From positions 9,688,984 through 9,752,983 of the forward strand of contig CM077034.1 of NCBI GenBank assembly GCA_039090855.1: a stretch of DNA of 64,000 bases, given 5' to 3'. This stretch comes from Macrothele yani. Its lineage: Eukaryota; Arthropoda; Arachnida; Araneae; Macrothelidae. Made by a program: the position numbers and the translations under genes. Shown piece by piece: positions 1 through 12,000 of this stretch (position 1 is its first letter; each line of letters opens with the position of its first letter). Under the pieces are notes generated by a model. It saw nothing but the letters and a program-made list of their open reading frames with translations. It was not told the DNA's origin and did no database searches.

Positions 1-1
1 C

Positions 2-1111
2 GCTGCGGTTGGCCCCTTGAAGTCTGTGAGGAAGCTTCGCTCTGGGGACCTGCTTGTCCAAACTTGCAGTGTTTCTCAGAGTAACACTTTTCTGAACCTC
101 ACTAGTCTTCAAGGCATTCCTGTGAAAGTGACACCTCACCCGTTTCTTAACACCTCTCGGGGTGTGATTTCGGAGTTTGATCTCTTGCCATGCAGTGAAG
201 ACGAATTCGTGACTGAACTTGCTGATCAAGGTGTTATTGCTGCACGTCGTATGATGTTCCGGCGTGATGGTTCCATGATTAAGTCAAAAAATGTCATCTT
301 GACTTTTAACTCCCCGAAAGTTCCGACCGAAATCAAGGCTGGCTACTTGGTCTGTGGAGTTCGCCCGTACATTCCCAGTCCTCTGCGCTGTTTCAGGTGC
401 CAGAGGTACGGGCATTCACAACGTTTCTGTAAGAGTTCCGCTCGTTGCGCAAATTGTGGCTCCAGTGAACATGACGGGGAAGGTTGCACTTCTGCGGCCT
501 GCTGTGTTAACTGCGGTGAGGCCCATGCAGCTTACTCCCGCAACTGTATGAAATGGAAGGACGAGATGGCGATCCAGCGCCTCAAGACCCTGGAAGGCCT
601 CTCGTACCCTGCTGCCAAAGCCAAGTTGGGTATTCCCAACACCCGACAGCGTAGTTTTGCCGCAGTTGTTAAGTCTCTGCCACAACCCGTGCAGCCCTTT
701 GTTCCGCGCCCTGTAGCTCTCGCAGCGCTTGCCAAGCGATCTACAGCTGACCAAGCGACACAGGTGTTTTTCCCCGAGCTCGCGATTTTTCGACTACCTG
801 ATTCTGGGCCTTCTCTTTTGCAGCCGACCCTCTCTTCCAGTTTAAAGCAGAAAGCCTGCACGTGCGGACGACCCGGCCCTCAATCCGCAAAGGTGTGCAG
901 TGTCCATCCAACTGTCTCGGCCTCAGCGAGGTCCCCACCCTCAACCAACATTATAGAGGAACATAGGGGGGAGGAGAGTGACAGTTCGTCCCCAGCCTCA
1001 AACAACATTGCAGAGGAACATGGGGGGGAAGAGAGTGACAGTTCGTCCCCGCCCTCTGCCAGCATTGCAGAGGAGTGTGGGGGGGAGGAGAGTGACTCAT
1101 CCTTTGTGTAG
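2..1111 (+). CDS. LINE ORF1 (gag-like, triple zinc knuckle), 5' end outside window
   Basis: The frame is open from base 2 to a TAG at 1109-1111; the first usable in-frame start here is a TTG, so the true N terminus lies upstream. Around residues 130-182 (counted from base 2) are three zinc knuckles: CFRCQRYGHSQRFC, CANCGSSEHDGEGC and CVNCGEAHAAYSRNC, the arrangement of ORF1 proteins of Jockey/CR1/I-type non-LTR retrotransposons. This class binds the element RNA in an RNP used for target-primed reverse transcription (family knowledge). The C terminus holds three imperfect repeats of an acidic serine-rich block (GGEESDSSS type) of about 20 residues, which looks like recent internal duplication. 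No reverse transcriptase follows: the stop leads directly into AT-rich sequence and a LINE-like 3' end. Intact in the visible part; unlikely to be a host gene. Confidence 0.8.
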   Translation, partial: AAVGPLKSVRKLRSGDLLVQTCSVSQSNTFLNLTSLQGIPVKVTPHPFLNTSRGVISEFDLLPCSEDEFVTELADQGVIAARRMMFRRDGSMIKSKNVILTFNSPKVPTEIKAGYLVCGVRPYIPSPLRCFRCQRYGHSQRFCKSSARCANCGSSEHDGEGCTSAACCVNCGEAHAAYSRNCMKWKDEMAIQRLKTLEGLSYPAAKAKLGIPNTRQRSFAAVVKSLPQPVQPFVPRPVALAALAKRSTADQATQVFFPELAIFRLPDSGPSLLQPTLSSSLKQKACTCGRPGPQSAKVCSVHPTVSASARSPPSTNIIEEHRGEESDSSSPASNNIAEEHGGEESDSSSPPSASIAEECGGEESDSSFV

Positions 1112-1357
1112 TTGTGTTTAAAAAAAAAAATATATAATTATAATAGTAAATTAATAAATTTTTATATAAACCTAATTAACTACCTTGTCTTCACAGCTTT
1201 CATCATACTCTTTTTTCAACTTTTACCAAGCCTGTCTGCTCTTAATCATTTTCCACGTTTTTAAAAATCTGTGGCTGATAGTTCTTTGTCTGGCGCTCTT
1301 TGGCCAAACCTGGCCCTTGCGCCAATAAAATCCAACAACCAACCAACCAACCAACCA
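1112..1357 (+). mobile_element. 3' untranslated end and simple-repeat tail of an ORF1-only LINE
   Basis: After the ORF1 stop comes an A-rich, AT-rich stretch. A segment at about 1255-1335 (containing TGGCGCTCTTTGGCCAAACC and GCCAATAAAATCC) follows, then a tail of four to five CCAA/AACC units at about 1332-1356. This has the form of a non-LTR element 3' end with a simple-repeat tail. There is no ORF2 between ORF1 and the tail, so the copy is either a non-autonomous ORF1-only family or one large internal deletion. Confidence 0.55.
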
Positions 1358-2040
1358 GCGCTTCGAAAATAAATGTGTGTGACATTGCATTCCACACACC
1401 AGATTGACTGGGAGTTCTCAAGTGCACGTTCTACAGTGGATGGCTGCCTGCAACGATTCATGGTCACGGCTTGAGCCGTGGGCCATGTTCCCGGCCCTCT
1501 TTCGGGGGGGGGGGGGGATGTGGTAGCTCAGTTGGTAGAGCGACTTGTTCCGGAATAAGCGGACTCGGGTTCGAATCCCGGCGTAGACCAAAAATGACGG
1601 AGAAATTTACTTCGTTATAATGGCGCCCGAAATATCCGGATGACCAGACCGTTCAAAATCTCGCAGTGGTGTGATGTTATTTCCACACCGCGAGATAGGA
1701 AAAATCAGAGAATCGCTTCTCCAGCGCTTCGAAAAATAAATGTGTGTGACGTTGCATTCCACACACCAGATTGACTGGGAGTTCTCAAGTGCACGTTCTA
1801 CAGTGGATGGCTGCCTGCAACGATTCATGGTCACGGCTGACCCGTGGGGCATGCCCCAGGCCCTCTTTCGGGGGGGGGATGTGACGTACCTGCCAGCAGG
1901 ACGCACACGACATAAAGGCAGATCGTAGTCAGAACAAACGTCCGCCTAGCTCAATTGGTAGAGTGATTTATTCCGGAATGAGAATAAATCACTCTATTTA
2001 TTCCGGGGATCCGGGTTCGAATCCTGGAGTGGACAGAAAT
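1358..2040 (+). repeat. Two tandem units of tRNA-derived SINE (family B), sense orientation
   Basis: A segment beginning AGCGCTTCGAAAATAAATG at 1358 recurs at about 1720, giving a unit of about 362 bp. tRNA-like heads lie at 1519-1590 and 1940-2034. Both have box A-like TAGCTCAxTTGGTAGAG and box B-like GGTTCGAATCC. Downstream of each head is the domain AATGACGGxGAAATTTACTTCGTT. The second head carries an extra duplication of its anticodon arm (TTTATTCCGG appears twice). A long G run precedes the first head (about 1505-1517), and a shorter one lies at about 1871-1878. The same family forms large arrays on the opposite strand at 18.7-25 kb. These are SINE heads, not working tRNA genes, because the anticodon arm has become palindromic. 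Confidence 0.75.
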
Positions 2041-2197
2041 GACGGTGAAATTTACTTCGTTTTAGGTCATGTTATTCCGATACGACTGTGTATGTGTGCA
2101 TGTGTGTCCTTCAACTTCTTTTTTGTTTCTTTGATGTTTTACTGCTTTTTTTTTACCGCAAACACGAGAGGATATAAATGACTTGATCTCACACTAG
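2041..2197 (+). other. Intron tail before exon 1
   Basis: Pyrimidine-rich intronic sequence with T runs lies between the SINE-B copy and the splice acceptor at 2197. No other element is recognised. Confidence 0.5.
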
Positions 2198-2472
2198 GTT
2201 CCCCCGATGCTGAACCCTGTGGACCCAGTTACCAAGCCTGGCTACCTGGTATCAAGAGTTGCCCGGATGAAGTGTGCACTTTGACCGTGCATTTCGAAAA
2301 CCCTACTGTTGGTTCTCTATTGATCATATGGATTACGTGGAACGCGTTCAACGGTCTTCACTCCATCGAAGTAGTATTTGAAGACGGATCTAATGACAGT
2401 TTCGGCAATCTCCGTGCTCAGTGTGACATGCCTCTAACAATTCCATTGTTTTATAAAACTCCAATAGCAAAG
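2198..2472 (+). CDS. PAPPA-like: Pappalysin-like (PAPP-A family) protein, internal exon 1 of 4 seen
   Basis: An acceptor CACACTAG precedes 2198, and the donor AAG/GTGGGT puts the exon end at 2472. The exon takes one incoming base (two bases complete a split codon, probably Gly) and ends in phase 0. It encodes about 91 residues, starting SPDAEPCGPSYQAWLPG. It includes a cysteine pair around CPDEVC, a hydrophobic beta-strand region (SLLIIWITW), and the block QCDMPLTIPL. This order (PDAxPC, then a C-rich turn, then CDxPLTI) is what I know from the region C-terminal to the metalloprotease domain of pappalysins. These are secreted metzincin proteases that cleave IGF-binding proteins in vertebrates. 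The catalytic HExxH motif is not in this window. Length and splice phases fit exon 2 exactly. The family match is from memory of motif order, not an alignment. Confidence 0.82.
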
Positions 2473-2583
2473 GTGGGTACTTTTCTTGCAGCTTCTATTC
2501 TGAAATAGTCTCGGGAGTTGACCAATCATATAATCCACAACACACACTGGCAATCATGCATTGAGGAAGTTCCTGGATTCATA

Positions 2584-3070
2584 CACAGTCGAGTAACATT
2601 ATCGTGACCACCAGAAAATATCCAGAGTAACCGCGCAGCGCGGACAGCAGCTAGACGGGCTGGGAGTGACTCAATAAGGGGCTGGAATATGTGGAGCCAT
2701 GCCAACCGCAGTGCATCTGACAGCTGGGTGGTGGAGGATCCTTAGAGCGAACAACACGATCAAGGTGGTACCACAGATGCTGAAATGGGTTTAAGTCTGG
2801 GGAATTAGGGGACCAGGAAGCACTTTGAAGTCTTCATCGTGCTCTTCCAAATACAATCGGACATTTCTAGCTGTGTGGCCCGCAGCATTGTCCTGTTGGA
2901 AGATTCCATCCTCCACAGGGAAGACAATCAGCATGTATGGGTGCACGTGGTCTGCAAGAATGTATTCCTAAAGAATTCGATCCATAGTGCCTTTCACAGT
3001 TATGAGTGGAACCAGGGAATGCCACGAAAACATTTCCCATACCAAAACGCTGCACCCAAACAAGCTGGTG
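2584..3070 (-). pseudogene. Tc1-like transposon remnant, C-terminal half and 3' TIR, - strand
   Basis: Terminal inverted repeat sequence CACAGTCGAGTAACATTATC starts at 2584 just after a TA. Reading the - strand inward gives Tc1 transposase C-terminal signatures: GIFQQDNAAGHTARNV (second catalytic Asp) and, one frame over, SPDLNPFQHLWYHLD, where the usual final Glu (PIEH) is Gln. Frameshifts and stops separate these pieces, so it is dead. The same family, with a similar TIR and PTQHLWD motif, recurs on the + strand at 62.65-63.62 kb. The N-terminal half is missing: the sequence runs straight into the 38-bp satellite at about 3071. Confidence 0.75.
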
Positions 3071-6000
3071 GGGGCAAGGTTATGGTTTCTCGGCTTCGAA
3101 GGTGCGTGACGGCAACGTTATGGTTTCTCGGCTTCGAAGGTGCGCGAGGGAAACGTTATGGTTTCTCGGCTTCGAAGGTGCGTGAGGGAAACGTTATGGT
3201 TTGTCGGCTTCGAAGGTGCGTGAGGGCAACATTATGGTTTGTCGGCTTCGAAGGTGCGTGAGGGCAACGTTATGGTTTGCCGGCTTCGAAGGTGCGTGAG
3301 GGCAACGTTATGGTTTGTCGGCTTCGAAGGTGCGTGAGGGCAACGTTATGGATTGTCGGCTTCGAAGGTGCGTGAGGGCAACGTTATGGTTTGCCGGCTT
3401 CGAAGGTGCGTGAGGGCAACGTTATGGTTTGCCGGCTTCGAAGGTGCGTGAGGGCAACGTTATGGTTTGCCGGCTTCGAAGGTGCGTGAGGGCAACGTTA
3501 TGGTTTGCCGGCTTCGAAGGTGCGTGAGGGCAACGTTATGGTTTGCCGGCTTCGAAGGTGCGTGAGGGCAACGTTATGGTTTGCCGGCTTCGAAGGTGCG
3601 TGAGGGCAACGTTATGGTTTGTCGGCTTCGAAGGTGCGTGAGGGCAACGTTATGGTTTGTCGGCTTCGAAGGTGCGTAAGGGCAACGTTATGGTTTCTCG
3701 GCTTCGAAGGTGCGTGAGGGCAACGTTATGGTTTGCCGGCTTCGAAGGTGCGTGAGGGCAACGTTACGGTTTGCCGGCTTCGAAGGTACGTGAGGGCAAC
3801 GTTATGGTTCGTCGGCTTCGAAGGTGCGTGAGGGCAACGTTATGGTTTCTCGGCTTCGAAGGTGCGTGAGGGCAAGGTTATGGTTTGTCGGCTTCGAAGG
3901 TGCGTGAGGGCAACGTTATGGTTTGTCGGCTTCGAAGGTGCGTGAGGGCAACATTATGGTTTGTCGGCTTCAAAGGTGCGTGAGGGCAACGTTATGGTTT
4001 GTCGGCTTCGAAGGTGCGTGAAGGCAACGTTATGGTTTGTCGGCTTCGAAGGTGCGTGAGGGCAACGTTATGGTTTGCCGGCTTCGAAGGTGCGTGAGGG
4101 CAACGTTATGGTTTGTCGGCTTCGAAGGTGCGTGAGGGCAACGTTATGGTTTCTCGGCTTCGAAGGTGCGTAAGGGCAACGTTATGGTTTCTCGGCTTCG
4201 AAGGTGCGTGAGGGCAACGTTATGGTTTCTCGGCTTCGAAGGTGCGTGAGGGCAACGTTATGGTTTGTCGGCTTCGAAGGTGCGTGAGGGCAACGTTATG
4301 GTTTGCCGGCTTCGAAGGTGCGTGAGGGCAACATTATGGTTTGTCGGCTTCGAAGGTGCGTGAGGGCAACGTTATGGTTTGTCGGCTTCGAAGGTGCGTG
4401 AGGGCAACGTTATGGTTTGCCGGCTTCGAAGGTGCGTGAGGGCAACGTTATGGTTTGCCGGCTTCGAAGGTGCGTGAGGGCAACGTTATGGTTTGTCGGC
4501 TTCGAAGGTACGTGAGGGCAACGTTATGGTTTGTCGGCTTCGAAGGTGCGTGAGGGCAACGTTATGGTTTGCCGGCTTCGAAGGTGCGTGAGGGCAACGT
4601 TATGGTTTGTCGGCTTCGAAGGTGCGTGAGGGCAACGTTATGGTTTGCCGGCTTCGAAGGTGCGTGAGGGCAACGTTATGGTTTGTCGGCTTCGAAGGTG
4701 CGTGAGGGCAACGTTATGGTTTGCCGGCTTCGAAGGTGCGTGAGGGCAACGTTATGGTTTGCCGGCTTCGAAGGTGCGTGAGGGCAACGTTATGGTTTGT
4801 CGGCTTCGAAGGTGCGTGAGGGCAACGTTATGGTTTGTCGGCTTCGAAGGTGCGTGAGGGCAACGTTATGGTTTGCCGGCTTCGAAGGTGCGTGAGGGCA
4901 ACGTTATGGTTTGCCGGCTTCGAAGGTGCGTGAGGGCAACGTTATGGTTTGTCGGCTTCGAAGGTGCGTGAGGGCAACGTTATGGTTTGCCGGCTTCGAA
5001 GGTGCGTGAGGGCAACGTTATGGTTTGCCGGCTTCGAAGGTGCGTGAGGGCAACGTTATGGTTTGTCGGCTTCGAAGGTGCGTGAGGGCAACGTTATGGT
5101 TTGTCGGCTTCGAAGGTGCGTGAGGGCAACGTTATGGTTTGCCGGCTTCGAAGGTGCGTGAGGGCAACGTTATGGTTTGTCGGCTTCGAAGGTGCGTGAG
5201 GGCAACGTTATGGTTTGCCGGCTTCGAAGGTGCGTGAGGGCAACGTTATGGTTTGCCGGCTTCGAAGGTGCGTGAGGGCAACGTTATGGTTTGTCGGCTT
5301 CGAAGGTGCGTGAGGGCAACGTTATGGTTTGTCGGCTTCGAAGGTGCGTGAGGGCAACGTTATGGTTTGCCGGCTTCGAAGGTGCGTGAGGGCAACGTTA
5401 TGGTTTGTCGGCTTCGAAGGTGCGTGAGGGCAACGTTATGGTTTGCCGGCTTCGAAGGTGCGTGAGGGCAACGTTATGGTTTGTCGGCTTCGAAGGTGCG
5501 TGAGGGCAACGTTATGGTTTGCCGGCTTCGAAGGTGCGTGAGGGCAACGTTATGGTTTGCCGGCTTCGAAGGTGCGTGAGGGCAACGTTATGGTTTGTCG
5601 GCTTCGAAGGTGCGTGAGGGCAACGTTATGGTTTGTCGGCTTCGAAGGTGCGTGAGGGCAACGTTATGGTTTGCCGGCTTCGAAGGTGCGTGAGGGCAAC
5701 GTTATGGTTTGTCGGCTTCGAAGGTGCGTGAGGGCAACGTTATGGTTTGCCGGCTTCGAAGGTGCGTGAGGGCAACGTTATGGTTTGTCGGCTTCGAAGG
5801 TGCGTGAGGGCAACGTTATGGTTTGTCGGCTTCGAAGGTGCGTGAGGGCAACGTTATGGTTTGTCGGCTTCGAAGGTGCGTGAGGGCAACGTTATGGTTT
5901 CTCGGCTTCGAAGGTGCGTGAGGGCAACGTTATGGTTTGTCGGCTTCGAAGGTGCGTGAGGGCAACGTTATGGTTTGTCGGCTTCGAAGGTGCGTGAGGG

Positions 6001-9000
6001 CAACGTTATGGTTTGCCGGCTTCGAAGGTGCGTGAGGGCAACGTTATGGTTTCTCGGCTTCGAAGGTGCGTGAGGGCAACGTTATGGTTTGCCGGCTTCG
6101 AAGGTGCGTGAGGGCAACGTTATGGTTTGCCGGCTTCGAAGGTGCGTGAGGGCAACGTTATGGTTTGTCGGCTTCGAAGGTGCGTGAGGGCAACGTTATG
6201 GTTTGCCGGCTTCGAAGGTGCGTGAGGGCAACGTTATGGTTTGCCGGCTTCGAAGGTGCGTGAGGGCAACGTTATGGTTTGTCGGCTTCGAAGGTGCGTG
6301 AGGGCAACGTTATGGTTTGTCGGCTTCGAAGGTGCGTGAGGGCAACGTTATGGTTTGCCGGCTTCGAAGGTGCGTGAGGGCAACGTTATGGTTTGTCGGC
6401 TTCGAAGGTGCGTGAGGGCAACGTTATGGTTTGTCGGCTTCGAAGGTGCGTGAGGGCAACGTTATGGTTTGCCGGCTTCGAAGGTGCGTGAGGGCAACGT
6501 TATGGTTTGCCGGCTTCGAAGGTGCGTGAGGGCAACGTTATGGTTTGTCGGCTTCGAAGGTGCGTGAGGGCAACGTTATGGTTTGTCGGCTTCGAAGGTG
6601 CGTGAGGGCAACGTTATGGTTTGCCGGCTTCGAAGGTGCGTGAGGGCAACGTTATGGTTTGCCGGCTTCGAAGGTGCGTGAGGGCAACGTTATGGTTTGT
6701 CGGCTTCGAAGGTGCGTGAGGGCAACGTTATGGTTTGCCGGCTTCGAAGGTGCGTGAGGGCAACGTTATGGTTTGCCGGCTTCGAAGGTGCGTGAGGGCA
6801 ACGTTATGGTTTGCCGGCTTCGAAGGTGCGTGAGGGCAACGTTATGGTTTGCCGGCTTCGAAGGTGCGTGAGGGCAACGTTATGGTTTGTCGGCTTCGAA
6901 GGTGCGTGAGGGCAACGTTATGGTTTGTCGGCTTCGAAGGTGCGTGAGGGCAACGTTATGGTTTGTCGGCTTCGAAGGTGCGTGAGGGCAACGTTATGGT
7001 TTGCCGGCTTCGAAGGTGCGTGAGGGCAACGTTATGGTTTGTCGGCTTCGAAGGTGCGTGAGGGCAACGTTATGGTTTGTCGGCTTCGAAGGTGCGTGAG
7101 GGCAACGTTATGGTTTGCCGGCTTCGAAGGTGCGTGAGGGCAACGTTATGGTTTCTCGGCTTCGAAGGTGCGTGAGGGCAACGTTATGGTTTCTCGGCTT
7201 CGAAGGTGCGTGAGGGCAACGTTATGGTTTGCCGGCTTCGAAGGTGCGTGAGGGCAACGTTATGGTTTGTCGGCTTCGAAGGTGCGTGAGGGCAACGTTA
7301 TGGTTTGTCGGCTTCGAAGGTGCGTGAGGGCAACGTTATGGTTTGCCGGCTTCGAAGGTGCGTGAGGGCAACGTTATGGTTTGCCGGCTTCGAAGGTGCG
7401 TGAGGGCAACGTTATGGTTTGTCGGCTTCGAAGGTGCGTGAGGGCAACGTTATGGTTTCTCGGCTTCGAAGGTGCGTGAGGGCAACGTTATGGTTTGTCG
7501 GCTTCGAAGGTGCGTGAGGGCAACGTTATGGTTTGTCGGCTTCGAAGGTGCGTGAGGGCAACGTTATGGTTTGCCGGCTTCGAAGGTGCGTGAGGGCAAC
7601 GTTATGGTTTGCCGGCTTCGAAGGTGCGTGAGGGCAACGTTATGGTTTGTCGGCTTCGAAGGTGCGTGAGGGCAACGTTATGGTTTGTCGGCTTCGAAGG
7701 TGCGTGAGGGCAACGTTATGGTTTGTCGGCTTCGAAGGTGCGTGAGGGCAACGTTATGGTTTGTCGGCTTCGAAGGTGCGTGAGGGCAACGTTATGGTTT
7801 GCCGGCTTCGAAGGTGCGTGAGGGCAACGTTATGGTTTGTCGGCTTCGAAGGTGCGTGAGGGCAACGTTATGGTTTGCCGGCTTCGAAGGTGCGTGAGGG
7901 CAACGTTATGGTTTGCCGGCTTCGAAGGTGCGTGAGGGCAACGTTATGGTTTGCCGGCTTCGAAGGTGCGTGAGGGCAACGTTATGGTTTGCCGGCTTCG
8001 AAGGTGCGTGAGGGCAACGTTATGGTTTGTCGGCTTCGAAGGTGCGTGAGGGCAACGTTATGGTTTGTCGGCTTCGAAGGTGCGTGAGGGCAACGTTATG
8101 GTTTGCCGGCTTCGAAGGTGCGTGAGGGCAACGTTATGGTTTGCCGGCTTCGAAGGTGCGTGAGGGCAACGTTATGGTTTGCCGGCTTCGAAGGTGCGTG
8201 AGGGCAACGTTATGGTTTGCCGGCTTCGAAGGTGCGTGAGGGCAACGTTATGGTTTGCCGGCTTCGAAGGTGCGTGAGGGCAACGTTATGGTTTGCCGGC
8301 TTCGAAGGTGCGTGAGGGCAACGTTATGGTTTGCCGGCTTCGAAGGTGCGTGAGGGCAACGTTATGGTTTGCCGGCTTCGAAGGTGCGTGAGGGCAACGT
8401 TATGGTTTGCCGGCTTCGAAGGTGCGTGAGGGCAACGTTATGGTTTGCCGGCTTCGAAGGTGCGTGAGGGCAACGTTATGGTTTGTCGGCTTCGAAGGTG
8501 CGTGAGGGCAACGTTATGGTTTGCCGGCTTCGAAGGTGCGTGAGGGCAACGTTATGGTTTGCCGGCTTCGAAGGTGCGTGAGGGCAACGTTATGGTTTGC
8601 CGGCTTCGAAGGTGCGTGAGGGCAACGTTATGGTTTGCCGGCTTCGAAGGTGCGTGAGGGCAACGTTATGGTTTGCCGGCTTCGAAGGTGCGTGAGGGCA
8701 ACGTTATGGTTTGCCGGCTTCGAAGGTGCGTGAGGGCAACGTTATGGTTTGCCGGCTTCGAAGGTGCGTGAGGGCAACGTTATGGTTTGTCGGCTTCGAA
8801 GGTGCGTGAGGGCAACGTTATGGTTTGTCGGCTTCGAAGGTGCGTGAGGGCAACGTTATGGTTTGCCGGCTTCGAAGGTGCGTGAGGGCAACGTTATGGT
8901 TTGCCGGCTTCGAAGGTGCGTGAGGGCAACGTTATGGTTTGTCGGCTTCGAAGGTGCGTGAGGGCAACGTTATGGTTTGTCGGCTTCGAAGGTGCGTGAG

Positions 9001-12000
9001 GGCAACGTTATGGTTTGTCGGCTTCGAAGGTGCGTGAGGGCAACGTTATGGTTTGTCGGCTTCGAAGGTGCGTGAGGGCAACGTTATGGTTTGTCGGCTT
9101 CGAAGGTGCGTGAGGGCAACATTATGGTTTGCCGGCTTCGAAGGTGCGTGAGGGCAACGTTATGGTTTGCCGGCTTCGAAGGTGCGTGAGGGCAACGTTA
9201 TGGTTTGCCGGCTTCGAAGGTGCGTGAGGGCAACGTTATGGTTTGCCGGCTTCGAAGGTGCGTGAGGGCAACGTTATGGTTTGTCGGCTTCGAAGGTGCG
9301 TGAGGGCAACGTTATGGTTTGTCGGCTTCGAAGGTGCGTGAGGGCAACGTTATGGTTTCTCGGCTTCGAAGGTGCGTGAGGGCAACGTTATGGTTTGTCG
9401 GCTTCGAAGGTGCGTGAGGGCAACGTTATGGTTTGTCGGCTTCGAAGGTGCGTGAGGGCAACGTTATGGTTTGTCGGCTTCGAAGGTGCGTGAGGGCAAC
9501 GTTATGGTTTGTCGGCTTCGAAGGTGCGTGAGGGCAACGTTATGGTTTGTCGGCTTCGAAGGTGCGTGAGGGCAACGTTATGGTTTGTCGGCTTCGAAGG
9601 TGCGTGAGGGCAACGTTATGGTTTGCCGGCTTCGAAGGTGCGTGAGGGCAACGTTATGGTTTGCCGGCTTCGAAGGTGCGTGAGGGCAACGTTATGGTTT
9701 GCCGGCTTCGAAGGTGCGTGAGGGCAACGTTATGGTTTGTCGGCTTCGAAGGTGCGTGAGGGCAAAGTTATGGTTTGTCGGCTTCGAAGGTGCGTGAGGG
9801 CAACGTTATGGTTTGCCGGCTTCGAAGGTGCGTGAGGGTAACGTTATGGTTTGCCGGCTTCGAAGGTGCGTGAGGGCAACGTTATGGTTTGCCGGCTTCG
9901 AAGGTGCGTGAGGGCAACGTTATGGTTTGCCGGCTTCGAAAGTGCGTGAGGGCAACGTTATGGTTTGTCGGCTTTGAAGGTGCGTGAGGGCAACATTATG
10001 GTTTGTCTGCTTCGAAGGTGCGTGAGGGCAACGTTATGGTTTTCCGGGCTTCGAAGGTGCGTGAGGGCAACGTTATGGTTTGCCGGCTTTGAAGGTGCGT
10101 GAGTGCAACGTTATGGTTTGTCGGCTTCGAAGATGTGTGAGGGCAACGTTATGGTTTGACGGCTTCGAAGGTGCGTGAGGGCAACGTTATGGTTTGCCGG
10201 TTTCGAAGGTGCGTGAGGGCAACATTATGGTTTGTCGGCTTCGAAGGTGCGTGAGGGCAACATTATGGTTTGTCGGCTTCGAAGGTGCGTGAGGGCAACG
10301 TTACGGTTTGCCGGCTTCGAAGGTGCGTGAGGGCAACGTTATGGTTTACCGGCTTCGAAGGTGCGTGAGGGCAACGTTATGGTTTCTCGGCTTCGAAGGT
10401 GCGTGAGGGCAACGTTATGGTTTCTCGGCTTCCAAGGTGCGTGAGGGCAACGTTATGGTTTTTCGGCTTCGAAGGTGCGTGAGGGCAACGTTAGGGTTTG
10501 CCGGCTTCGAAGGTGCGTGAGGGCAACGTTATGGTTTTCCGGGCTTCGAAGGTGCGTGAGGGCAACCTTATGGTTTGCCGGCTTCGAAGGTGCGTGAGGG
10601 CAACGTTATGGTTTGCCGGCTTCGAAGATGTGTGAGGGCAACGTTATGGTTTGCCGGCTTCGAAGGTGCGTGAGGGCAACGTTATGGTTTGCCGGCTTCG
10701 AAGGTGCGTGAGGGCAACATTATGGTTTGTCGGCTTCGAAGGTGCGTGAGGGCAACATTATGGTTTGTCGGCTTCGAAGGTGCGTGAGGGCAACGTTATG
10801 GTTTGCCGGCTTCGAAGGTGCGTGAGGGCAACGTTATGGTTTGCCGGCTTTGAAGGTGCGTGAGGGCAACGTTATGGTTTGCCGGCTTCGAAGGTGCGTG
10901 AGGGCAACGTTATGGTTTGTCGGCTTCGAAGGTGCGTGAGGGCAACGTTATGGTTTGCCGGCTTCGAAGGTGCGTGAGGGCAACGTTATGGTTTGCCGGC
11001 TTCGAAGGTGCGTGAGGGCTACATTATGGTTTCTCGGCTTCGAAGGTGCGTGAGGGCTACATTATGGTTTGTCGGCTTCGAAGGTGCGTGAGGGCAACGT
11101 TATGGTTTGCAAGCTTCGAAGGTGCGTGAGGGCAACGTTCTGGTTTGCCGGCTTCGAAGGTGCGTGAGGGCAACGTTCTGGTTTGTCGGCTTCGAAGGTG
11201 CGTGAGGGCAACGTTATGGTTTGCCGGCTTCGAAGGTGCGTGAGGGCAACATTATGGTTTGTCGGCTTCGAAGGTGCGTGAGGGCAACATTATGGTTTGT
11301 CGGCTTCGAAGGTGCGTGAGGGCAACGTTATGGTTTGCCGGCTTCGAAGGTGCGTGAGGGCAACGTTATGGTTTGCCGGCTTCGAAGGGGCGTGAGGGCA
11401 ACGTTATGATGTTTCGGCTTCGAAGGTGCGTGAGGGCAACGTTGCAGTTTGTCGGCTTCGAAGGTGCGTGAGGACAACGTTATGGTTTCTCGGCTTCGAA
11501 GGTGCGTGAGGGCAACGTTATGGTTTCTCGGCTTCGAAGGTGCGTGAGGGCAACGTTATGGTTTCTCGGCTTCGAAGGTGCGTGAGGGCAACGTTATGGT
11601 TTGTCGGCTTCGAAGGTGCGTGAGGGCAACGTTATGGTTTGTCGGCTTCGAAGGTGCGTGAGGGCAACATTATGGTTTGTCGGCTTCGAAGGTGCGTGAG
11701 GGCAACGTTATGGTTTGTCGGCTTCGAAGGTGCGTGAGGGCAACGTTATGGTTTGCCGGCTTCGAAGGTGCGTGAGGGCAACGTTATGGTTTGCCGGCTT
11801 CGAAGGTGCGTGAGGGCAACGTTATGGTTTGTCGGCTTCGAAGGTGCGTGAGGGCAACGTTATGGTTTCTCGGCTTCGAAGGTGCGTGAGGGCAACGTTA
11901 TGGTTTGTCGGCTTCGAAGGTGCGTGAGGGCAACGTTATGGTTTGTCGGCTTCGAAGGTGCGTGAGGGCAACGTTATGGTTTCTCGGCTTCGAAGGTGCG

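Noticed and set aside
17..1111. Treating position 17 as the true start of the ORF1 protein
   Set aside because: The codon there is TTG and the frame is open back to base 2, so the N terminus lies outside the window.
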